Source: Trichostrongylus colubriformis
Taxonomy: Eukaryota; Nematoda; Chromadorea; Rhabditida; Trichostrongylidae
DNA: 64,000 nucleotides
Direction: 5' to 3'
NCBI GenBank assembly: GCA_963978905.1
Contig: OZ022256.1
Coordinates: forward strand, 5,749,501 to 5,813,500
Shown here piece by piece: positions 22,810 through 33,944 of this stretch; position 1 is the first letter of the stretch; every line of letters starts with the position of its first letter. The notes below the pieces were generated by a model. The model had not been told where the DNA came from and searched no databases. It worked only from the letters and a program-made list of their open reading frames with translations. Position numbers and translations under genes: made by a program.

Positions 22810-23760
22810 GTTGAAGCGATGATCAATTAAAGCTTTGAGCAATTCATTCTCTTTTGTGCACTTCTGAAACTCGGGACGGAGTATACCATGCATTGGGGCA
22901 CCCACCCTCCCCCTTGCGATACTGCATTTGTAGCTGCTTTTGCTGCGACCAGATTGAACAAGATGTCTGAAGTGAGGTCACCCAAAAAGTGCTACTGTTG
23001 CAGTACTTTAAATTTCCTGCTAATCCCAAAATCTTGTATCATTCCAGGGAGGACGCATATTCAGAAAAACAACCTTTTGTCCATTCAAAGAGCGTAATAT
23101 GTGGTTTGATTCATGTTGGTGCTCTTTCAGATTTGAATTTGTTTTGTGAACGCGCAAAATCGGTTAGAACTTTCCTTACAACCTAATAGTTATTGCGACA
23201 CAGAGCTGTAATGAATTTTGGTACAAACACGGAAACACGATGTTTGGAAACCCATACCAGTAGCGGTCCCTGCAACTTTGTCGCAATATTCTACAGAACG
23301 AGAGAAATAAGGAGATGGATTGTAGCAGAATGAAGCGGAAAAACGAAGACGGCTCCGAAGGCTTCATTGAAATTCAAAACCAGATGAGTTTCGGCTAATA
23401 TACGGCCATAATGTGTGAATGCTGAGGTACGATATCTCTGCATATCACAGAATCTTAAAGCATCATTTGTATGCAAATAAAGAACTCCTGGAGAGAGTTG
23501 GTTAAGTGGTATGCAAATAAGAAAATCGTCACCATAACATATTAAGGACGTGACATGCTGTATGATAATATGTTGCCGATCGCGATTTGTAGAAGCTACA
23601 GAAGCTTTTGCGAAGATGGGCTGCCAAGAGGCTTATTGAAATTTGCGTTCCCTATTATTCAACATACTCTGTTCTGTAACACTGAAATGGAACTCCTCTC
23701 AAAATTTCGTTTAAAAGTATACCGAATTTTTATACGTGACATGTATGTATCCGTCAGGAC
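22810..23760 (+). repeat. Duplicated block, uninterrupted copy
   Basis: About 950 bp whose first part (22810-23160) matches 42605-42950 and whose second part (23150-23550, then around 23640-23720) matches 44815-45225 and 45355-45460, all in the same orientation. Shared words include GTAGCTGCTTTTGCTGCGAC-like text and CAGTAGCGGTCCCTGCAAC. It is probably an old non-coding transposable element. No protein was recognised. Confidence 0.7.
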
Positions 23761-25138
23761 AAGAAACTAAGCATCTGATGGGATACAGTTGAGGCATGAG
23801 AGATTTTACAGAGAGATAATCGCTCAAAGTGTTGCGTAAAAATCGAGCTCGTTTCAGGTAGGCGATGCTTTCTGCGATAATTCCCGTATTTGAAAACATG
23901 CTCAGACCGGCTCCAGACAATCAGTTATAACAGTCAGTCATGTCTCCCCTGAAATATTATCACCACCATGCTGACGAGACTGACTGCTACGAGCTCGGCC
24001 TGTTTGAAAGTAGGTTCCAAAGTCTGATCATCACTTTCTGAAGTTCAGGAGGTGCAGCACACAAATGATAGCAACGGGGTTCACGCTAGTTCACCGGAAA
24101 CTGGTTAGATCGGCGAATTTAAAGCGAATTTGGTGATCTATTTATTTGGGCATGTTGCCTTATGTCAAATTTTCGCTTCGCGAGGTCGCACTCGCGGCGC
24201 CATCACCAACGACTTGCAGCGATCTGTTGGGATTCCGCTCAGGACACAAAGGGCTGGTACCATGAAGGTTCTTTCGGAATCAATTATTTATCCCACCATT
24301 ATCAGGGAACTAAAACTTTGCACTAAAATACGGCTTCAATACGATAAGTTTCTGCTATCATGCTCATTTCTCTACACCTCGGTCATTCATTGGCAAAGTC
24401 GACCCTAGGAAGCTGGCTGACATGAAAAAGGCGGCTTGGCCTGATAAGGCCGCCTCCGCCACAACTCAAGGGGACGCCTTCCGCGGGGCATATCGCCATA
24501 CATAGGCCTCTCGGACCCGTAATTTCCCTATGAGTAACTCCTTTTGGGATTCCTGATCGCACACATTATCCCTATCATTGTTTATAAGTACTAGTCTGGT
24601 CATATCACAATGAGAGGGGTTATTTTCAGGGCCCATAATGGTGACGTATCGCTTACATGATCAACTTGAAGAATTCCGGACACTGACATGCTTTGAGATG
24701 ATTAACGTGCTAGGAACATGTACTGGGATAATGCGTAATATAATTCTGATGTTGCTTTAACAGATACATTGCAGAAGTCGTTTTTACTAAGCTCGCACCC
24801 CCACGCTTAGGTGAACTTTAATGAAACCGGAGCCGATTCACACTACCGCAAAAATGGCCGGCCCAACTTCTCCCAAAAGATGTGACTCCTAAAAGATGGA
24901 GAACTTCAAATAGTCAAGCGAGGTAGTGTGACGCCGTTGCTGTCTCTGGAATCACAGGATCGTACCTGTACACGACATGCAGGTACGCCAGCAAAACGAA
25001 AGTTTTGAAAAGGCATGTCAGTGTACAGTATCTAACAAATTAGACATGAAGATAATGCGTAATCATCCAGCGTTCTTGAAATGGATTGGGATTGTCTTAG
25101 CCCTTGTAATAACAGTGTAGAAATATACATTTAGTCAC
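23761..25138. other. No supported gene; one dispersed hairpin repeat
   Basis: The stretch 24428-24560 holds a hairpin (GGCGGC ... GCCGCC at 24430-24454) followed by CGCCTTCCGCGGGG and TAGGCCTCTCGGACCCGTA. Related sequence lies at 51133-51172 and 51640-51735, and partly at 52948-53060. Outside this repeat nothing was recognised. Confidence 0.45.
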
Positions 25139-25800
25139 TACAAGGATGCTGAGTTATGGGCAAAAGCTTCGGTGTCGGACGGGACTCGAACTCGCACTTC
25201 ATCCTTTCCGGGGATATGTGCTAATCCACTACACTACCGGCACCACTTTCACCTTAACTCAGCTTCTGAATGGTATTTTTACCATAGCTTATCAGCACTC
25301 AACACTTATACGTGAAGCTGAGATACGGTGAAAGTGGTTTCTGTAGTGTAACGGATTAGCATATATCCCCGGAAAGGATAAGTGCGGGTTCGAGTCCCGT
25401 CCGACACCGAAGCTTTTGTCCATAACTTAGCATCCTTGTAATAACTTTCGCATCGCGAGCTGCGGCGATAAACAGCAATTACAAAAATCAAAAATATCAA
25501 AATCAATACTAAAGCTTTCAGCTTCACGGTTCGATGCCGATATTGGCCAACCGGCTCAACACGTTATACGTGTGAGTGCTGATAAGCTATGGTAAATATA
25601 GCATTCAGAAGCTGAGCAAAGGTGGAAGTGGTGTCGGTAGTGTAATGAATTAGTACATATCCCCGGAAAGGATGAAGTGCGTGTTCGAGTCCCGTCCGAC
25701 ACCGAAGCTTTTGCCCATAACTCTACATCCTTGTAGTAACCTTCGCATCGCGAGCTGCGGCGATAAACAGCAGTTACAAAAATCAAAAATATCAAAACAT
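25139..25800. mobile_element. Cluster of three tRNA-derived SINE-like units
   Basis: One inverted unit (25139-25258) and two direct units (about 25322-25515 and 25555-25800). Each has a tRNA-like head whose arms can pair. The acceptor arm is GGTGTCG with CGACACC (perfect in the third unit), and the anticodon stem is TATCC with GGATA. The T-arm holds GGTTCGAGTCCC, an RNA polymerase III B box. After the head come a shared GAAGCTTTTG(C/T)CCATAACT segment and an A-rich tail (AAAAATCAAAAATATCAAAA). The anticodon loop lacks the universal U33, so these are not working tRNAs. A partial inverted copy lies at 55455-55540. Confidence 0.7.
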
Positions 25801-27102
25801 TTAGTCCTTATTCCTTTACAGTCCATCCTACGTATAACACCCTCTATCACTCCTACAAAGAGAGAGCTTCATACCCTATAGATTCCAGTCAGATCAGGCA
25901 AAAATATACGCGCGGTGTGCAGATTGACATTTTTCTCAGAAATTCTTCCGAAAAGTCAGATGTGTAACATTTTATAAGATGCTCTCCACTCAGTGTTTGA
26001 GCACCGAGTGCCCTTTATGTTAAGGAAGTTGAGGAAGAGCGAAGGAGCCTAGGACAACTCGTCGACTGAATTTCTACTGAACTTCGAGTTGATTTTCCAT
26101 GTGTTTTACTGCGAAAGAAATCTTCTCTCGTTTGGAAACTCCTGGTGTGGAGGGGCATCTCACGAATGAGTGGGGAGGCCTCCCATGAGATTTAAACACT
26201 CAAGCGTCTATTTTTGTCTGATACCTCGGAAGGGTTCCCTCCCTATCTAGGCTCCAGTGATTCAGCGTCCACAGCATGATTCCCCTCCGCTCATTGTGAT
26301 TACATCCACAGTCTTCTGAACAATATTGACATTTTGTGTTATCGAAGTGAATGAGCAAGTATGCATACTGTAGGAAGTAATAGATGCGACGCTGACTTAA
26401 AATCTTGATCTACACTCAAGAAGGATAGGGTGAAGGATGGGTGCCATACCAATAGTTGCCCACGTAAACCTTGCAACCGATAAAAGTGATCCTACTCCCA
26501 CCTCATTATTCTCTGAATTGTTGACTGATTCGCCTTATCGCAACGACGCTTCAGATAGGACAGATAGATTGCTGGCTCAATCACACTCGCAATTCATTGG
26601 AAGTCTTCCTCTGAGGAAATAGCTCCACTGGACCCTCAACTGCCTCATTACTTGAAAGCTGAAATGTGCTTGACTTTGGAAAACCTGCTTTTATCTTGTT
26701 TTTCCATCAGTAACAGCGAAGAGATGTAGTGTCGGAGGTAGATTTGCATTGTTCTTCCCCTGGTCGTCCTCAAAGAGGTTGTATGATTTTGAAATTCTCG
26801 ACTAGGTGACTCATACTTCTGCGGGTCATCCCTAAGACTGCTGTGAAGGAAGTAGGAATGAAAATTTGCAAAAGATCATTGTTTGAAATTCGAGGAGAGG
26901 GCAGCATAGAATCAGTGAAAGGGGGCTGTCGCATGAGGAGGGAGGGGGGGGGGGGCGAAGCATCTTTTGATAACCTGCACAGCATCTAAGCATCTTGGAG
27001 GGATCGTTGAGGGGCTAATCTGCGCACTGGAGCGCCCATTCTTGCCTGAACATTGGAGGAGAGTGGGAATTCCTTTTCCTTCTCAGGATTAGGTGAAAAT
27101 AG
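25801..27102. other. No supported gene
   Basis: Only short frames were seen. The part at 26150-26250 resembles 2280-2400 and a G-rich run lies at 26937-26955. The part at 26990-27080 resembles sequence near 2240. Confidence 0.35.
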
Positions 27103-28343
27103 TGGGTTATCCGGTAAGTTCTCAACCTTTTCTGCTACTATTTTTTGTACATTCATTGGTGATCAAAAACACATTTCATACGCGTCTCACCAGTATATCC
27201 CGTAAAAATTTTAATGCGCTATCTGATGGTATAATTGCTATTTCACCGTTGCTCGATAAGCCCCCTTTTCCGAAGACTTTCTGAAGCATGTCAAAAGAGC
27301 TACTTCAGACGATATTTTTCTTCAACCAATTGGGTCGATCCGCAGTCGAGACAGTTCGACAAATCAACAAATTGTGGGAACCCAAGAGTGTTGGAGAGAG
27401 CACTACGACAATGGTTTAGCGAATTCCGTTTTAGAGGTTTCAGCCTCGAAGATGAATCTCGTAGCGATCGACCCAAAGCAATACCTGACGAGGATTTGAA
27501 GGCGTTCGTGGAGGCTGACCCATCGCAAACAGTTCAAAAGACTGAAAAAAAGCTAGGTGTTGGCAAATCCAGTGTTGCGGATGGTCTGAAATGCATTGGA
27601 AGTGTGAAACAACTCGGCAAGTTGGTGCCTCACAATTTGAGTGGCTGGGAGAAATTGGCATGACTCAAGGTTTCTTCTTCACTACTCTTGCGCAACAGAA
27701 ACGACCCGTTTTCGGATCAAATTACCACCTGTGATGAAAAGTGATTATGTATGACAATAAAAGACGTTCCGGACAGTGTGGATGCCGACGAACCATCGAG
27801 GGAATTTCCAAAGCCGAATCCTCACGAAAAAAGGATTATGGTCATATTGTGGTCATCGGCTGGTGTAATCCACTATAACTTTGTGTCATCAGGCCAAACC
27901 ATCGCAGCAGAGTCCTACTGTGAAGGGATCGAGGAAGTGTAAAGAAAATTGCGTCAGCTGCAGCCAACACTTGCCAGCTAAAAGGGTCTGATTCTTTTGC
28001 ATGACAATGCTCACCCACATGTTTCATAAATCGGTATCGGTTGAAGTTCTACCTCACCCGCCATAATCTCCAGACCTTCCACCAACCGACTATCAACCTT
28101 TCAAACATTTTCAGATATTCTTGCTGGGAAGTACTCCATCGATCAGGACCAAGCAAAAAAGCTTGCGTGGATTCTCGACCACCCCAGTTTTTCTTTGGAC
28201 GAGATTTGTCGGCTGGTGTCACATTGGCAGAAGTGTGCTGATTCGAGCGTTGCTTATTTCGCTCGAATCCGACGAATGGCATGAAGGTTAGGATCGTTCA
28301 AATTGAAACACCCAAAGCGTTGAGAAGTTTTGCGACAACCTTA
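27103..28343 (+). mobile_element. Mariner-family transposon of Hsmar1-like type, decayed
   Basis: Inverted ends are GGTTATCCGGTAAGTTCTCAAC on the left and a complementary ...GTTGAGAAGTTTTGCGACAACC on the right. The transposase is on the plus strand. The DNA-binding half (27340-27660) reads ALRQWFSEFRFRGFSLEDESRSDRP and ADPSQTVQKTEKKLGVG. The catalytic half shows TCDEK (first Asp, followed by a TGA where Trp is expected), VILWSSAGVIHYNF and LLHDNAHPH (second Asp, near 27990-28020). At least three in-frame stops and a scrambled C-terminal part make it inactive. The family resembles the Hsmar1/SETMAR type mariners. A solo end of the same family lies at 46816-46862. Confidence 0.85.
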
Positions 28344-28639
28344 TAATGTATATGATAAGATGGTCCCGCCTCCATCCCCTTCATTGCGATAGCACTCATG
28401 TTATTGAAAGCTAGGTACACGCTAGGTTTTCCTTCGTTTCCAAGAGCCAGAGCGTACCATGACCATTTAAACCCCGCTGCAGGAAGGTTCTGGGCATGAA
28501 AAGTGATACTTCGGATCATAGTAGCATTGTCTGCGCAAAAAGAGCTTTGTGACCGAAGAGTCACTCCTGAGGAAGGTTTTTAAGAGAGACCCATCACGAG
28601 AGCTGACTCTGCTGTACTAGGTGGACCTTCACGCATTAG
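28344..28639. other. No supported gene
   Basis: A short spacer between the mariner copy and the Tc1-like fragment. The words CTTCATTGCGATAGCAC recall the sequence near 2390. Nothing else was recognised. Confidence 0.3.
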
Positions 28640-28790
28640 GTGTTCTAAAATCTGACTGTGCCTACTGAAGCCTTCATATTTTATTACGGGGAAAGTAGTG
28701 AGTCACACAGCATGCTATGCTCTCAGGGGAACATTCAGGGAATATTTCGCCCCAATACTCTCAACTCTTTCATTGCTCTCTGTTTTGTAT
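28640..28790 (-). repeat. Tc1-like repeat fragment, target of the LTR element
   Basis: Reverse complement relative of 58180-58330 and of 17360-17500. Its sequence ends CTCTGTTTTGTAT at the 5-prime LTR and resumes TGTATACTGTTGTAG after the 3-prime LTR. In the uninterrupted copy at 58 kb the corresponding text is CTCTGTTTTGTATACCTGAT, so the element clearly split this repeat. Confidence 0.75.
28786..28790. repeat. 5-bp target site duplication, left (TGTAT)
   Basis: TGTAT directly precedes the left LTR and is repeated directly after the right LTR at 33528-33532. Confidence 0.9.
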
Positions 28791-29016
28791 TGTTGTAGGC
28801 CTTCCCGGTGAATGAGGATGATCTTATTTAGTGCACACTTTGGTATCCTTTGATCTTTACAGTCTGTGATTTGATCGTGCCTATAGGTTGTTTGACTAAG
28901 GATTTGACCAGGCCTTCAGGGTATATAAACCCGCCATTGTTCTATTACTCAGTTCACTTGTTCGTTCGACTAATAAACGACTTCTGCATCGTCTCGCTCT
29001 CCGGCACTCCACAACA
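28791..29016 (+). repeat. 5-prime LTR
   Basis: 226 bp, beginning TGTTGTAGGCC and ending CACTCCACAACA. It contains a TATA-like box (GGTATATAAACC, 28920-28931) and an AATAAA signal at 28973-28978, so promoter and polyadenylation signals are visible. Confidence 0.95.
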
Positions 29017-29018
29017 CC

Positions 29019-29036
29019 TGGCGATCAGGACTTCTC
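29019..29036 (+). other. Primer binding site of the LTR element
   Basis: TGGCGATCAGGACTTCTC begins two bases after the LTR. TGG is the complement of a tRNA CCA end. The TGGCGA start is the type used by elements primed with tRNA-Arg, but the tRNA was not checked. Confidence 0.6.
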
Positions 29037-29115
29037 TACTCACCGCCAACAACGAACTCAACGCCGACGACCGCGCACCGCATCTCTCAACCTACCGGAT
29101 TCTCGACGTGTTGCC

Positions 29116-30117
29116 ATGGATGCGAAGACTCTACAAGCCATCCTGGACGCTCAAGCACAAGCCCAGCAGAAGATGCTTCGAGCAATTATGGAGGAGATGA
29201 GAGGGATGTTCTCGACGGTGGGGTCCAGCCCATCGACAGCTCCCACCACGTCGGCAGAGTTTATCACGAATTCACTGTCTGGCCGTTTGCCAGAATTCAA
29301 GCACGATCCGGATGATGGCTGCACCTTCGACGTCTGGTACAGCCGCTACGAGGACATCATAACGCAAGATGGGGCAACGCTCGACGATGCCGCGAGAGCA
29401 CGCCTCATCGTCTCAAAACTGGACGCCGCTGCCTACGCCCGTTTCACCAACCATATCTTACCCAGAAAGGCTGCTGAATTGCCACTCGCGGACACCGTGA
29501 AGACGCTACAAGAGCTGTTCGGACACAACACATCAGTCTTCGCTCGTCGTTACGCCTACCTCAGAACCCAATGCAACGGCGAAACTCTGCGTGACTACAC
29601 GGGACTGGTGAACCGACGACATGAGATGGCCGAGTTCAGTGCGATCACCGCCGAACAGATGAAGTGCCTTGTTTGGATTTGTGGCCTCGCTGCTCCGGAA
29701 TACGCCGAATTACGCACCCAAGCGCTACGCAAGTTGGAGTGCAACCCGCAAACTACGCTCAGGGAGCTCAGCACGGAGATTCAACAGATCCTGGACATTC
29801 GACAGGATGCGAAACTTCTCGGCAGCTCACCCTCAGCACCGGATGTCAATGCCGTACATGCTGGAAGAAGCCTAACAAGGAGCCGCCTTCCCCATGTTTT
29901 CGCTGTGGAGGAAACCACTGGGCCAAGGAATGCAACTTTGTGGAGAAACGCTGTCACACCTGCGGTCGCACTGGGCACAAGAAGGGATTCTGCAAGAACT
30001 TCATCGGAGGAAAAAGGCGGAATCCGAAAAGGAAACGCAGCCGAACGAACAACGCAGTCATCGTCGCTTCCACCACCACGGACACTGCGCCTGTTGAACG
30101 CATCTACCGGACTGTGA
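29116..30117 (+). CDS. gag: Gag polyprotein (frame 1)
   Basis: The predicted product starts MDAKTLQAILDAQAQAQQKML, with an amphipathic Gln-rich start. A capsid-type region follows (GRLPEFKHDPDDGCTFDVWY, then the ELFGHNTSVFARRYAYLR region). This is the structural protein that packages element RNA in cytoplasmic particles. Beyond about 29870 this frame loses similarity. The nucleocapsid zinc knuckles, CFRCGGNHWAKEC and CHTCGRTGHKKGFC (29896-29996), are read in the next frame, at -1. The frame's own stop at 30117 therefore gives a false C-terminus. The change could be a one-base deletion or a -1 frameshift site. I see no classical slippery heptamer there, which favours mutation. Confidence 0.85.
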   Translation: MDAKTLQAILDAQAQAQQKMLRAIMEEMRGMFSTVGSSPSTAPTTSAEFITNSLSGRLPEFKHDPDDGCTFDVWYSRYEDIITQDGATLDDAARARLIVSKLDAAAYARFTNHILPRKAAELPLADTVKTLQELFGHNTSVFARRYAYLRTQCNGETLRDYTGLVNRRHEMAEFSAITAEQMKCLVWICGLAAPEYAELRTQALRKLECNPQTTLRELSTEIQQILDIRQDAKLLGSSPSAPDVNAVHAGRSLTRSRLPHVFAVEETTGPRNATLWRNAVTPAVALGTRRDSARTSSEEKGGIRKGNAAERTTQSSSLPPPRTLRLLNASTGL

Positions 30118-31668
30118 AGATCGATGGAACTCTCGTCCGCATGCGCCTAGATACGGGAGCCGACGTCACTCTTCTGAGCAGCAAGGACTGGACCGCCATG
30201 GGTCGTCCAAAACTTCTGCCGGCGTTATTCGAGCTGAAATCAGCGAATAACAAACCAATCAACGTCCGTGGTAACTTCGAATGCACTTTCACCATCGAGG
30301 GACACCAAGGAAGAGGATACTGCCACGTGGCCGACACTGCCTCACTGCTTGGCCTTGACTGGATCCGGCAAGTCAAGCCACTCTTCCAACGGCTTACTAG
30401 AGACACCACATGCAACGCCATATCCGCAACGACTCTTGCGACGCAACGCATGTCCCTTACCAAGCGACTCGAAAACAACTTTCCTGAAGTGTTTGCAGCC
30501 GGACTAGGATGCTGCAACAAGTCGAAAGCTTCTCTCAAACTGAAGCCAAATACGACGCCTGTTTTTCAAAAGGCTCGTCCAGTCCCCTACGCCGTTCAAC
30601 CCCGGATCTCACAAGAAATCGACAGGCTGGTTGCTGCCAAGGTTCTAACACCAGTCGACCACTCCGACTGGGCTGCGCCCGTGGTCGTTGTTCAGAAGAA
30701 GAATGGATCCATTCGCCTATGCGCAGATTTCTCCACAGGTCTGAACGACGCTTTGGAACAGCACCAGCATCCACTTCCAACACCAGAAGATATCTTTGCC
30801 AGGCTCAATGGAGGAAGATACTTTTCGCAGCTGGATCTAGCCGAAGCGTACCTCCAAGTGGAAGTGGATGAAGATTCCCGACATCTCCTGACCATAAACA
30901 CGCATCGCGGACTCTTTCGACTCAACCGCTTACCTTTTGGGGTGAAGTCCGCGCCGGGAATCTTCCAGCAACAAATGGACACTCTGATCACTGGACTAGA
31001 AGGTACCGCTGCCTACCTTGACGACATCATAGTAACTGGAAAGACCCTCGACGAACACAACACGCGTTTAGAAGCTGCCTTTCGAAGAATCCACGACTAT
31101 GGATTACGAGTACGCCTTGAGAAATGTTCATTTCTGCACGCCGAAATCCACTACCTGGGTTTTGTGATCAACGCCGAAGGACGTCGCCCGGACCCTCAAA
31201 AGATCGACGCAATCCACAAGATGCCACCGCCGAAGGACGTCACACAACTTCGCGCATTTCTGGGATTGGTCAATTTCTACGGGTCTTTTGTCAGGGACCT
31301 ACACAATCTACGGGCTCCACTGGACGCTCTCACCAGGAAGGAGACTACTTACGCATGGACACCGGAGTGTCAGTCTTCATTTGACCGCATCAAAGCGACA
31401 CTCAAGTCAGATCTACTTCTGACGCACTACGATCCCAAGCTTCCCATCACTGTTGCCGCAGACGCTTCAAACTTTGGAATTGGAGCTGTACTTTCGCACA
31501 GATTCCCAAATGGAGTGGAAAAGGCCGTGTACCATGCAAACCGTGCCTTAACGCCAGCCCAAAAGAAGTACAGCCAAATCGAGAAGGAAGCACTCGCCCT
31601 CATTTTCGCAGTACAGAAGTTTCATCGCTTCATCCATGGACGTCACTTCATCCTAAGGACGGACCACA
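29866..31668 (+). CDS. pol: Nucleocapsid-protease-RT-RNase H part of Pol (frame 3)
   Basis: The frame is open from 29664, but recognisable sequence starts near 29866. In order it shows two CCHC zinc knuckles and an aspartic protease with LDTGAD (near 30145). The reverse transcriptase comes next (WAAPVVVVQKKNGSIRLCADF, LNRLPFGVKSAPGIFQQQM, and YLDD at 31014-31025). RNase H follows (VAADASNFGIGAVL, YSQIEKEALALIFA, RTDH). These enzymes cut the polyprotein, copy element RNA into DNA and degrade the RNA template. After TDH near 31665 the frame becomes meaningless and ends at 31826. The true continuation is in frame 2. One A appears to be missing at this point. Confidence 0.92.
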
Positions 31669-33280
31669 ACCGCTCATATCGATCTGCGGGAGTAAAAAAG
31701 GAGTACCGGTGTACAGCGCCAATCGCCTGCAACGATGGGCGACTATCCTACTTAACTACGACTTCAGTATCCAGTATGTTAGGACAAGCGACTTTGGACA
31801 AGCGGATGCGCTCTCACGTCTGTTGATGTCATGTTCAACGGAACCAGAAGATAAAGTCATCGCCGCTGTGGAAGTCGAAATATCCGCCGAACTGAAGGAA
31901 ACCTGTACGCATCTTCCGGTCTCCCTTGAAGCAATACAGACCGCAACTGCGGCCGACGCTATTCTATCCCAGGTGATCTCCTGCAACCGATCCGGACGCT
32001 GGCCTAAAATGGATCAAAACTCTCCACTGTGGCCCTATTACAACCGTCGCGGATCGCTTTCAACCGCTGATTCATGCCTTCTCACTGCAAACCGTCTCGT
32101 AATCCCGAAGACTCTACAACGTCGCGTACTACAAACGCTCCACAAGGCTCATCCAGGACAAACAAGAATGAAAATGCTCGCTCGCAGCTACGTCTACTGG
32201 CCGTCAATCGATGCAGACATTGAGAGCCTTGTTAGAAACTGCACTACTTGTGCAAAATTCGCTAAGAATCCAGTGAAGACTGAACTTCACTCTTGGCCGA
32301 AAGCAACAGCGCCATGGACAAGAGTGCACGCCGACTTCGCTGGACCACTCGACGGAACCTTCTACCTTGTCATCGTGGACGCTTACTCCAAATGGCCGGA
32401 AATAATACGGATGGATACAATCTCCGCGTCGGCTACAATAAAGGCTATGATGACAATTTTCGCGCAATTCGGGAATCCACAAATGCTCGTAACGGACAAC
32501 GGCACACAGTTCACATCAACGCTATTTGAAGATTTTTGCCGTCGCCGGGGAATCGAACACACCCGTTCCCCTCCATTTCATCCGCAAAGCAACGGCCAGG
32601 CAGAGCGTTTTGTGGATACTTTCAAAAGGGGATTAGCCAAGATGAAGAGGGAGGAAGCGCCGGCAGACTCTCTACAAACCTTCCTCATGGCATATCGCTC
32701 GACACCGTGCCCGTCGGGACCGAATTGTCTTTCTCCGGCTGAGAATTTTTTGGGTCGCCGACTACGCACTGAGCTCACGCTAATGATGCCTTCCACTGAC
32801 AAAAACGTTGGACCACGGGATACAAAAATGGAGGAGCAATTCAATAGGCATCATGGCTCACGACGCCGTCAATTCGATGTCGGTGACGCTGTCTACGCCA
32901 AGGATTATCGAGGACCAAAGGCGACTTGGACGTCTGGAATCATCACTCAGCGCCTCGGAAACGTCCTCTATCGAGTACGCTGTGCAAACTTACTGTGGAC
33001 GCGACACGCGAATCAGCTAAAACCACGCGACTATACGCCAGTCGTCGACAAACTACTTGAAATTTTCGACTTGACCCCTATATCTGGAAAACCCGCCGTT
33101 ACTGATGTTCCGTCAACATCAAACAACGAAGCGACGTCGCCGCCCGCCACTTCTCCACCCGACTGCGATTCAACGCCACCGTCCACACCAGCGACGACGC
33201 CACGACTTCGCCGATCGCCACGGACTCGACATTCGCCGCGCCGACTTCACGTGGATCCGAAGAAGAAATCTTATGTTTAG
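31669..33280 (+). CDS. pol: RNase H end and integrase part of Pol (frame 2)
   Basis: This frame continues directly from the RNase H domain (YSANRLQRWATILLNYDF, then FGQADALSRL). It then carries an integrase. The HHCC zinc domain is HKAHPGQTRMKM ... CTTC, near 32140-32250. The DDE core is visible as HADFAGPL, VTDNGTQF and NGQAERFVDTF. A C-terminal SH3-like DNA-binding region follows (FDVGDAVYAKDYRG, WTRHANQLKPRDY). A Pro/Ser/Thr-rich tail ends just before the polypurine tract. The integrase inserts the DNA copy into the chromosome. No chromodomain was recognised. The first in-frame Met is at 31709, but initiation there is not implied. Confidence 0.92.
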
Positions 33281-33290
33281 TTTTGTACTT

Positions 33291-33301
33291 AAAGGGGGAG
33301 G
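33291..33301 (+). other. Polypurine tract of the LTR element
   Basis: AAAGGGGGAGG directly precedes the right LTR and is the expected primer for plus-strand DNA synthesis. Confidence 0.9.
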
Positions 33302-33527
33302 TGTTGTAGGCCTTCCCGGTGAATGAGGATGATCTTATTTAGTGCACACTTTGGTATCCTTTGATCTTTACAGTCTGTGATTTGATCGTGCCTATAGGTT
33401 GTTTGACTAAGGATTTGACCAGGCCTTCAGGGTATATAAACCCGCCATTGTTCTATTACTCAGTTCACTTGTTCGTTCGACTAATAAACGACTTCTGCAT
33501 CGTCTCGCTCTCCGGCACTCCACAACA
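33302..33527 (+). repeat. 3-prime LTR
   Basis: 226 bp. I found no difference from the left LTR on direct reading. It is followed by the target duplication TGTAT at 33528-33532. Confidence 0.95.
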
Positions 33528-33944
33528 TGTATACTGTTGTAGAAGACGTGGAATGTTCATGGGAAGATCAATGTTAGCCTCATACAGTTCCTCGATAATG
33601 TTTAGCATTCCAGAGCGCGGCGACGCCAAGGAGGCGTGGAGGAGTGGTCGGCTTCTTCATTATTGACAACAGCGACTTTGCCGACCTGTCAGCCTCGGGC
33701 TTGGCGCCTTCCCTTTGTCGACTCGATTCTGTATTGTGTGATACTGGAGATTCTGTGGCCTATCAGGCAGCCTGTTTGACCCGATAAATGATTAAGTTCT
33801 ACCGTGTATTTGCAGTGTATATGGCACAGAACAGACAGCTGCTAGTGTGCGCTTGAGCACACACTTGACTCTGTGCGGATGTGAGCCCTGAGCGAAGCAT
33901 GCCCCATGTTCGACTCTCCATTAATCTCGGCATTTTGGCCGCAG

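Larger units (their letters stand above)
28791..33527 (+). mobile_element. Ty3/gypsy LTR retrotransposon, young and nearly intact
   Basis: A 4737-bp element with two 226-bp LTRs that look identical, TG...CA ends, a TGTAT target duplication, a primer site, gag, pol and a polypurine tract. The pol order is protease, reverse transcriptase, RNase H, integrase, which is diagnostic for Ty3/gypsy (Metaviridae). No envelope-like frame lies between pol and the right LTR. The coding region changes frame twice (near 29870 and near 31665), each by -1. Otherwise it is open, so the copy inserted recently. The coding sequence is more GC-rich than its surroundings. Confidence 0.97.

Noticed and set aside
25160..25240. 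Functional tRNA gene
   Set aside because: The acceptor and T arms pair, but the anticodon loop lacks U33, and the same unit recurs with a shared body and A-rich tail, as in a SINE.
30104..30538. 144-residue minus-strand frame
   Set aside because: It is antisense to the protease and reverse-transcriptase region of the LTR element and shows no features of its own.
31709..31826. Overlap of the two Pol frames as a programmed frameshift window
   Set aside because: Protein similarity changes frame earlier, near 31665, where one A appears missing. This fits a simple deletion better than a recoding signal.
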